NCBI GenBank assembly: GCA_027623615.1 | Contig: JAQBVH010000275.1 | Location: 1-5,414, forward strand | Source of the DNA: Planctomycetota bacterium | Lineage (GTDB): Bacteria; Planctomycetota; UBA1135; GCA-002686595 | Length of the DNA stretch: 5,414 nucleotides | Direction: 5' to 3' | Shown here: positions 1 to 5,414 of the stretch, piece by piece | How the letters are laid out: the number at the start of each line of letters is the position of its first letter | How positions within the stretch are numbered: position 1 is the first letter of the stretch | The notes under the pieces: generated by a model | The model's input: only the letters and a program-made list of their open reading frames with translations | Told to the model about the DNA's origin: nothing | Databases searched by the model: none | Made by a program: the position numbers and the translations under genes

Positions 1-1203
1 CCGCTCGAGCCCGGCCAGCACCGCGGCGTGCTCCCCGGCGGCGAGCTCGAGGGCCACCCGGGCGCGCGCAGCCGCATCCGACTCGTCCGCGGCGAGTTCC
101 ACCCGCAGCTCGTCGTGGTGTTTCGCGAACAGGGTGTACGCGGAGCGCAGATCGTTCAATGACGCGCGACCCGCCGCGGCTGCGAGGGCCGTCTGGTGCG
201 CCTCCTCCTGCTGGCCAATCTCCAGCCGAAGCTCGACCTCCTGCGCAACGGTGCTGTACAGGCCGAGCGCCGCCGCCTCCCTGCGCCAGCTCAAGGCCAG
301 CTCGGGCGCCGCGCCGCCCTGCGAGAGTCGTTCCGCCGCGAGGAGCAGCGCCTGACTCCTTGAGACACCGTCGAGGTAGAGGTCGACGAGTTCGTCCTCG
401 CGGCCCAGGCGGACGAGCAGATCCGCACGGGCCCTCGCCACGTTGCTGCGTTGCCACTCCTCGCCCATCTCGGCATAGATCTCGTAGGCCGCCAGGGCCC
501 CGGACAGGTCCCCACGCTCCTGACGGAACTCGGCGGCCCAGCGGGGCAGTTCGTCGAGCTCGCGCAGGTCGAGCGAACCCTCGTCGAGCATGGCGGCCAC
601 TGCGTCAGCGCCGCCCTCCTCCCAGGTGAGGTGAATCAGGAACTTGGCAGCGAGCACGTCCCCTGGGTCCTTGACGAGGCGTGCCTCGAGCTCCCTGCGC
701 GCCTCGTCGCGACGTCCGAGCTCGCACAGGACCATCAGTCTGCGGGTCTGCTGCTCGTTCCCCTCGGAGTCATCCCCAGGCACCGACTCCAGGTAGGTGT
801 CCAGGGAGGCGAGCTCGCCCTCGAGATCGCCGGTCGTGCGCAGGATACGCGAGCGCAGCAGGGAGTCCCTCTGATCGTCCCCGAGCAGCTCCGCGGCGAG
901 GTCCGCGAGATTCACCGTCAGCGCCAGGTGCGCCCCGAGGCGGCGGCTGTCCGCCGTACGCCCGAAGGTCTTGCGCCAGACTTCGTCGGCCTCGCCTGCC
1001 TGCCCGAGTTCGCGCAGCAGGTTCGCGCGCGTCACACCGGCCAGCTGGGCTTCGCCGATCGGTCCCAGGCTCGTGTCGATCTTGCGTCGGTCGCTGGTCG
1101 GGTAGCGCTCCTCGAGTCGATCGAGGTAGCTCAACGCGGCCGCGTGGTCTCCGCGGGCCGTGGCCAGACGGATCGCGGCCGGGAGCTGCGCCTTGTAGCG
1201 CAC
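1..1203 (-). repeat. Long degenerate TPR-like array running off the left edge (residues 1404-1804)
   Basis: About nine helix pairs can be followed. Their cores include IRLATARGDHAAALSYLDRL, TRANLLRELGQAGEADEVWR, SRILRTTGDLEGELASLDTY, LMVLCELGRRDEARRELEAR, EFRQERGDLSGALAAYEIYA and RADLLVRLGREDELVDLYLD, with weaker ones later (LRLEIGQQEEAHQTALAAAA). The Gly turn and small helix B residues are kept, while the terminal Pro is retained only in some units (RYPTS, SVPGD, KDPGD). Spacing varies between units. The array is still in progress at the window edge, so the protein continues beyond it. Confidence 0.72.
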
Positions 1204-4200
1204 GTCCTGCAAGGCCAGGGCGACCATCAACGCCTCCGCGTCGGCGTGCCGGCCCTCGTAGAGCGCGAAGCCCGCGGGGTAGAGGGCGTGGTAGCCCCGT
1301 GACTGCTCCTCGCACAGCGGCTCGAGCTGCGCCCAGGTCACGTCCCCGTGCTCGAACAGGGCCCGCTCGATCGCATCCACGGCGTCGCCCGGAGACGTCT
1401 GGAGCAGGGGCTCGAAGCGCGACTCGAGGGTCAGCTCGGCCTGCGGCAACAGGGCCAGCGCCGCGTCAATCTCGGAGAAGTACCACTCCTGCCCGGACTT
1501 GCGGTCCTCGAGCAGCTGCGCGCGGGCCTCGTCATGAAAACCGTTGATGATCCACCAGCTGGCGATCGTGTAGTCGTCCTCGATGAAGGTGCCACGCAGC
1601 TGTGCGCGCGCGAAGATGTCGTTGAGCTCGGCGGCGTCCGCGCCAGCCGCAAGGGCACGGTCGGCCAGCCGCACGGCGAGCTCGATGCGGCCCTGGACGG
1701 CGGTGGTCGTTGCGAGGCGCTGGTTCCAGCGCTCCAGGAGGCCGCCCTCGTCTCCGGCGAGCAGCAGCGCGCGCTCCACAAGCGGCGGGACCTCCGCCAG
1801 GTGCGGCGCGAGCTTCTCGAGGGCGAGGGCGTGCTCGACCGCGGACTCCGTGCGGCCACGCCGCAACAGGCGCTCGATGAGGGCGATGCGCAGGCGCGCG
1901 CTCTTGGGGTCCGCGGCGACCGCTGCCACGAGGTCTTCGGGCAGCTCCTCCTCCAGCAAGGCGGCCTCCGCGCCGGTCAGCCGCTCGAGGGAGCCCCGGA
2001 TCTGGTCCAGGGTGTAGTGGCTCTGGTTGCCCTGGGCCTGGACGTACTTGCGATAGACCGCAATCGCGTCTTCGTTCTGGCCAGCCTCTTCGAGGGCCTT
2101 GCCGTACGACTCGACCAGATTGCTGTCACCGGGACTCTTGTCGTAGAGCACCGCGTACAGCCCGACGCCGTCTGCACCGAGCCTGGCCTCGTCGAGCGCG
2201 GCCTTGGTCTCCCACTGGCAGTAGGCGACGAGCTGCGGGTTCTCGTCGTTGATCGCCCGCAGCTCCTGGCCGGCGCGGGCGTAGTCCTTGGCCATCCAGG
2301 CGAGCTTGAAGATCTGCACTCGCAGCGGGGTCAGGTCCGGACCCTGGGCGACAGGGAACATGGACAGGGAGCGGTCGTACTCGTCGACCATCTCCCGGGC
2401 CCTGTCCCGCAAGCCCTCCAGGGCGAGGGGGCGCGGCTGCAGCTCGCTCGGGTTGGCTGTTGCCCCGGCGCCCAGGATGCGCCGCGCGACACGCGCAGGG
2501 CGCTCGCCGGTCTCCTCGTAGCGTTTGCGGGCCTCCTCGAGCTCGAGGTCTAACAGCGCCAGGGCCTCGCCCGCGCGTTCCGCGCGCACGAGGTAGCTCG
2601 CGAGCATCGCGCGCGCGTCCTGGTCGCTGGGCTCCAACTCGACGAGCTGCCGCTGGATCTCGATGGCCTCGTCCCACCGATCCTCGAGGCCGAGGAGCTC
2701 CGCAAGGAGCAGACCGGCGTCGCGGGCCTCCGGGGAGTCCTCGCCCCGCACCGCCCCCCAGCGGGCGGCGAACGCCCCGCGGATCGTCTCGGCGTGCTCG
2801 CGGCTCCACGCTGCGCTCGTCCCGGTCCAAAGGCGCGTGAGCTCGTAGCGCTCGACCGGGTCCTCGATTCCGCCGAGCTCGCGCATCACGGCCGCGCGGG
2901 TGCCCACCTGCCAGGCGCGGCCCGCGCGTAGAACGGGGCTGGCCTGCACGCCCTGGACGACCTGCCAGACCTGCGCGTCGATCGCGTCCGCGCGCTCGTC
3001 CTGGCCGAACTCGCGGTACAGGTCGGAGGTCGACGCGGCCCACTCTGTGAACTCGAGATGGTTTGGCATGACCTCATCGAGCCAGGCCACGGCTTCCTCC
3101 GTCCGCCCCAGGTCGTGGCAGCAACGGGCCAGCGCGACGCGCACGTCGAGGGCGTTCGGGACGCGCGACTCCAGCCAATCCCCGCGCAGGGGGCTCGGGC
3201 GCGTCAGCCGGTACAGGGTCAGGCCGAGCTCGTCCGTGCGTTGATCGGCGAACTCGTCGGGGACCCGCTTGAGGAGGGTCTTCGCGTGACGGCCCTCGGC
3301 GCCGGGGTCATCGGGCCGGCGCGCGGTGCGCTCGCCCTCCTGGTCCAAGGCGGCAAGCAACGCCTCGAGGTGCGGCAGCGCCGCCTCGCTCTCCCCGTCG
3401 TGCAGGAGCCGGATCGCGAGGCCGGAGCGGTACTTGTCCTCCTCTGGAAAGCGCCGGACCCCGAGCTCGAGGACCTCGAGCACCTCGTGGGGCTCGCCCT
3501 GCGCGCGCAGCAACTCGAGGCGCTCATCGAGGTCCTTCCCGCTGAGTTCCCCGAAGTCTTCCGCCGCGAGCTGCCCGACACGGCGCATGGCCAGCTCGGG
3601 ATCCGCCTTGACGAGTCGTTCCTCGTGCCGGTCGAGCTCGCGCAGCCAGGACGCCTCCGAGTGGCCGGCGGGCAGGAGCAGCGGCGTCGCGCCGAGGGTG
3701 CGCTCGCGAACCAAGTCGACGAAGGCGACGGCCTGGGAGAATTCGATCTCGACCGGCTCGTCGAGGAAGACCTCCGTCGCCGGCGCGCAAGCCTGCAAGG
3801 CCAGCGCGAGCAGCTCCTCGTCGGCGGGCGTCTCCTTCAGGCGCTCGACCACCAGGTCGAGGAAGGCCTGTTGCTTGGAGCGGTCCGCATACAGCTCCCA
3901 GACCTCCTGCAGCAGCTTGCGGTGCTCCCGGCGCTGGACGCTGACCGCCCGGCGGACCTTGACGCCGCTGGTCTCGCCTTCCGGCGCGACGGGCGCCGCG
4001 GTCAGGGCCAGCATGCGCGCCCCCGCGTCTCGGATGCCCTCCTCGTCACCGGCGGCGGCGCACAGGTCGATCTGAGCTCGCAGGCTGTCCCAGTCCTCCC
4101 CGCGCACGGCGAGGATGCCGCGGTGCACGTCGAGCGCCTTGGCCACCTGACCGTTCTTCTGGTACATGCGCACCAGCCGCTGCTTCAGGCCCCAGTCGCC

Positions 4201-5414
4201 CGGGTTGAGCACGAGCGCCTCCTCGAGCACGCCGATCGCTTGCTCGGTCAGTCCTTCGCGCTCGTACAACTGGGACACCGCCACGCGGTCGCTGACCCCG
4301 AGTAGGGCCGCATCCGCGCGGCCGCGGTCGCCGAAGCGCAGGGCGCAGCGCGCGAGGTCGAGCTGCACGGCGTCCTGCCCGACGCCGGGCAGGCGCAACA
4401 GGGTCCCGTGGTCGGCGATCGCCTGGTCGTAGCGTCCGAGCTCCTCGAGCAGCTTGGCGCGCACCCGCAGGAGCGCGACGTTGGCTGGATCGAAGGCGAG
4501 CCGGTCCCCGATCAGGTCGAGGGCCAGCGCGTACTCGAGCTCGCGCACCCACAGGTCGATCAGGGCCGCGCTGGACTCCTGGTCGTACGGGCTGCGCGCC
4601 AACACGTCGCGCAGGCGCGCGACCTCGGCGTGCACGCCGCCGTGCTCGACCAGGTCCGCGTGGATCCAGCTGCGTGCCCCTTCGGTCGTACCGGGGTCGT
4701 CGCTGGCGAGGGCCAGACGCACCTGCTCGCGGGCGCTGTCCTCGTCGCCCTGGGCGACGAGCAGGTCGGCGAGCTGCAGGCGGTAGTCGCCTTCGTCCGG
4801 ACGCAGGCGGATCGCCTGGCGCACGCACGCGAGGGCGCGCTCCGACTCACCGAGGGCGTCGAGCTTGCCGGCCACCTCGGCGAACACCGCGGCGTTGTCC
4901 GGGGTCAGGTCGAGCACCTCCTCGTAGCAGCGCACGGCGTCGCGCTTGCGCCGCTCGGCGGTGTGCAGGGAGGCCAGACGCCGCAGCCAGACGCCGCGGC
5001 TTGCGGGGCGCGACTGCATCAGCTCCTCGTAGAGCCGGATCGCGTCCTCCTCCTTACCCGTCTCTGTGTAGAGGCGCGCCAGGTCCGTGCGCCCGAGCTC
5101 GCTGGTCGGGTCCGACCTGACCAGGGCCTCGAGGTGCCTGATCGCCTGGGTCGAGCGGCGCCGGAGCATCGCCGCGCGAGCGAGCAGGTAGTGGGCGCTC
5201 GGGTCCTCGGCCGCGCGGGCCTCCTCCTCTTTCAGGAGCTGGTCCAGCCCGCTGCGCCGGTGCATGCCCAGGATGCGCCCCGCCGCATCGCGACGCGCCG
5301 CGTCATCGCGGGCGGTCGTGAGGATGCGGCGCAGCGCCGCGAGGGCCTGGTCGCGATCGCCGGCCTCCATCGCCAGGTCGGCCACGGCGCGCAGGGCGCG
5401 CGGGGAGTCGGGCT
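1..5414 (-). CDS. Giant tetratricopeptide-repeat protein, internal fragment (both ends missing)
   Basis: One uninterrupted minus-strand frame of 1804 codons (first full codon 5412-5410, last 3-1) covers the whole window. Nearly every codon ends in G or C, and TPR-type helix pairs recur in this frame from end to end, which argues against a frameshift. Clear units carry the family pattern of small residues at TPR positions 8 and 20, an aromatic or Leu near 11 and 24, and Pro near 32, for example LARLYTETGKEEDAIRLYEE (residues 111-130). No start can be chosen: the first in-frame ATG (5370-5368, residue 15) lies inside a TPR helix and has no ribosome-binding site in front of it. The composition is Leu/Ala/Glu/Arg-rich and Lys- and Cys-poor. 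No signal peptide, hydrophobic membrane segment or catalytic motif is visible. TPR proteins usually act as binding scaffolds; that role is inferred here, and partners and cellular location are unknown. An enzymatic, kinase or secretion domain could lie outside the window. Confidence 0.93.
1204..1803 (-). other. Divergent helical region with aromatic cluster (residues 1204-1403)
   Basis: Helices rich in Ala/Leu/Glu continue (for example IELAVRLADRALAAGADAAE), but unit boundaries are hard to set. The centre holds an aromatic cluster, YTIASWWIINGFHDEARAQL, followed by a WYF triplet at 1310-1312. GFHDEARAQL resembles the turn and helix B of a TPR, so this is probably repeat sequence drifted from consensus rather than a new domain, but I cannot exclude one. 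Confidence 0.45.
1804..2346 (-). repeat. TPR units, mixed quality (residues 1023-1203)
   Basis: A unit around QIFKLAWMAKDYARAGQELR ends in NDENPQ. A weaker unit follows, ending in LYDKSPGD. Next is a clear 34-residue unit at 1097-1130 with SYGKALEEAGQNEDAIAVYR. A less regular acidic interval (1131-1169, including ALLEEELPEDLVAAV) precedes another 34-residue unit at 1170-1203 with LIERLLRRGRTESAVEHALA and the ending EKLAP. Confidence 0.72.
2362..2520 (-). other. Linker between TPR blocks (residues 965-1017)
   Basis: After a charged helix the sequence becomes rich in Arg, Gly, Ala and Pro (VARRILGAGATANPSELQPR). It then returns to a helical stretch (LEGLRDRAREMVDEYDRSL). The GAGAT stretch is not a Walker A loop because the Gly-Lys-Ser/Thr end is absent. 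It most likely acts as a hinge or exposed loop between solenoid segments. Confidence 0.4.
2521..2724 (-). repeat. TPR pair, 34-residue register (residues 897-964)
   Basis: Two consecutive 34-residue units. The first contains ELLGLEDRWDEAIEIQRQLV and ends in the typical LEPSD turn. The second contains MLASYLVRAERAGEALALLD and runs into a longer charged helix, LELEEARKRYEETGE. The first of the pair is among the best single TPRs in the window. Confidence 0.82.
2725..2967 (-). other. Tryptophan-containing divergent segment (residues 816-896)
   Basis: This stretch lacks a clean TPR motif and carries five Trp residues (816, 834, 862, 869 and 885), more than neighbouring parts. It looks helical (for example ELTRLWTGTSAAWSREHAET). 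It may be two or three eroded helix pairs or a distinct packing module between solenoid blocks. No named family is recognised. Confidence 0.4.
2968..3162 (-). repeat. TPR pair (residues 751-815)
   Basis: The first unit is clear: VALARCCHDLGRTEEAVAWL (residues 759-778) has the Gly turn, the Glu-Glu-Ala start of helix B and an aromatic core residue, ending in MPNH. The second, around STSDLYREFGQDERADAIDA, is also TPR-like. The adjacent Cys pair at residues 764-765 is unusual in a protein with only about ten Cys in this window. Confidence 0.7.
3163..3342 (-). other. Charged, irregular segment between TPR units (residues 691-750)
   Basis: No repeat pattern is seen. The first half is rich in Arg, Asp, Glu and Gly (for example ERTARRPDDPGAEGRHAK) and looks like a flexible or exposed loop. 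The second half (DELGLTLYRLTRPSPLRGDW) may contain one helix. No known domain is recognised. Confidence 0.4.
3343..3549 (-). repeat. Degenerate TPR pair (residues 622-690)
   Basis: Two helix pairs are visible: one around RLELLRAQGEPHEVLEVLEL ending in RRFPEED, and one around AIRLLHDGESEAALPHLEAL. The Gly turn, the small residue at the start of helix B and the Pro at the end of the first unit fit TPR spacing, although the first unit is slightly long. Confidence 0.65.
3550..3990 (-). other. Non-TPR insert within the TPR protein (residues 475-621)
   Basis: The regular repeat pattern stops here. The segment begins with a Gly/Pro/Thr-containing linker (APEGETSGVKVRR), followed by a charged helical stretch with the acidic/aromatic run LLQEVWELYADRSKQQAFL. 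Next is a section with beta-like alternation, TEVFLDEPVEIEFSQ (residues 546-560), and a Pro/Gly turn LLLPAGHSEASWL. I do not recognise a named domain. It could be a hinge between two solenoids, a small inserted domain, or TPRs too eroded to see by eye. Confidence 0.45.
3991..4692 (-). repeat. Continuation of the TPR array, partly degenerate (residues 241-474)
   Basis: After a stretched, weak unit (residues 241-277, about 37 residues), two good 34-residue units follow at 278-311 and 312-345; the second contains AKLLEELGRYDQAIADHGTL. A half-unit (346-375) then breaks the register. The array resumes at 376-406 (QLYEREGLTEQAIGVLEEAL, ending LNPGD), 407-440 (RMYQKNGQVAKALDVHRGIL) and 441-474 (DLCAAAGDEEGIRDAGARML). 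With the preceding block this makes a near-continuous solenoid of about a dozen units. Unit boundaries in the degenerate parts are approximate. Confidence 0.8.
4693..5193 (-). repeat. Tandem TPR array, four units in exact 34-residue register (residues 74-240)
   Basis: A unit at residues 74-104 leads directly into four consecutive units of exactly 34 residues each: 105-138, 139-172, 173-206 and 207-240 (DNA period 102 bases, 5100-4693). Each has the helix A/turn/helix B layout and ends in a Pro-containing turn: SRPAS, LTPD, LRPD, and SDDP in the last. The clearest core signatures are LARLYTETGKEEDAIRLYEE and KLDALGESERALACVRQAI. This is the best-preserved TPR block in the window and should fold as a right-handed superhelix with a concave ligand-binding face, as known for the family. 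The DNA units are diverged rather than identical, so this is old protein-level repetition, not a recent DNA duplication. Confidence 0.9.
5305..5403 (-). repeat. TPR-like unit at the right edge (residues 4-36)
   Basis: The first visible helix pair, around AVADLAMEAGDRDQALAAL, has the TPR pattern of an Ala/Leu-rich helix, a Gly-Asp turn and a second Ala/Leu helix. It sits only a few residues from the window edge, so the repeat array probably continues upstream in the missing part of the protein. About 37 residues of less regular helix follow before the next unit. Confidence 0.6.

Noticed and set aside
451..1302. 283-codon plus-strand open frame as a gene
   Set aside because: It is the codon-aligned antisense of the TPR gene. 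Its translation has no recognisable domain and it ends at the complement of a rare sense TCA codon.
2467..2484. GAGAT loop (residues 981-985) as a nucleotide-binding Walker A motif
   Set aside because: The required Gly-Lys-Ser/Thr end is missing and no Walker B follows.
1348..2553. 401-codon plus-strand open frame as a gene
   Set aside because: It is antisense to clear TPR units (residues 897-964 and 1097-1130). It ends at the complement of the only sense TTA codon I saw, and I see no convincing ribosome-binding site.
2126..3043. 305-codon minus-strand open frame in another register
   Set aside because: Its product is an Arg/Gly/Pro/Ala-rich string typical of an out-of-frame reading of GC-rich DNA, and it overlaps the real frame on the same strand.
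3058..4305. 415-codon plus-strand open frame as a gene
   Set aside because: It is antisense to TPR units and the insert, codon-aligned with the real gene, and ends at the complement of a rare sense CTA codon.
4046..4828. 260-codon minus-strand open frame in another register
   Set aside because: Arg/Ala/Pro-rich low-complexity translation. It overlaps well-formed TPR units in the true frame.
5368..5370. In-frame ATG at residue 15 as the gene start
   Set aside because: It falls inside a TPR helix that begins upstream, no purine-rich ribosome-binding site precedes it, and the frame stays open to the window edge.
1..5414. Frequent CTCGAG and GAGCTC words as a possible regulatory or DNA-level repeat
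   Set aside because: They follow from the very common Leu-Glu and Glu-Leu pairs written with the preferred codons CTC and GAG. Spacing is irregular and they lie in coding phase.

Overview
The window is a fully coding, very GC-rich stretch (roughly 70% G+C by eye). It is the interior of one giant gene on the minus strand. Reading the reverse complement from base 5412 down to base 1 gives 1804 consecutive codons without a stop. The frame enters from beyond the right edge and leaves past the left edge, so neither the start nor the stop codon of the gene is here. By hand translation, the fragment alone would be about 200 kDa (1804 residues at about 110 Da each).

The protein is built from tetratricopeptide repeats (TPRs). 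On the minus strand, 5' to 3' (decreasing coordinates), the layout is as follows. A well-preserved TPR array comes first (about 5403-3991), containing four units in exact 34-residue register at 5100-4693. A poorly repeating insert follows (3990-3550), then further TPR pairs separated by two more divergent inserts (3549-2521, with inserts at 3342-3163 and 2967-2725). Next are a short Arg/Pro/Gly-containing linker (2520-2362), more TPR units (2346-1804), a divergent helical region with an aromatic cluster (1803-1204), and finally a long degenerate TPR-like array that runs off the left edge (1203-1). I see no catalytic domain, signal peptide or membrane segment in this part.

The organism is probably a GC-rich bacterium with a large genome that carries very long TPR proteins. 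Planctomycetota or Myxococcota would fit, but this is inference from composition and gene architecture; no taxonomic marker is present. The likely role is protein-protein scaffolding, but partners and pathway cannot be read from this window.

There are no intergenic gaps, so no promoters, terminators, RNA genes, mobile elements or CRISPR arrays can be supported. The long plus-strand open frames opposite the gene are explained as antisense shadows. I did not find evidence for a multi-gene or novel system; the main point of interest is the size and architecture of this single repeat protein.
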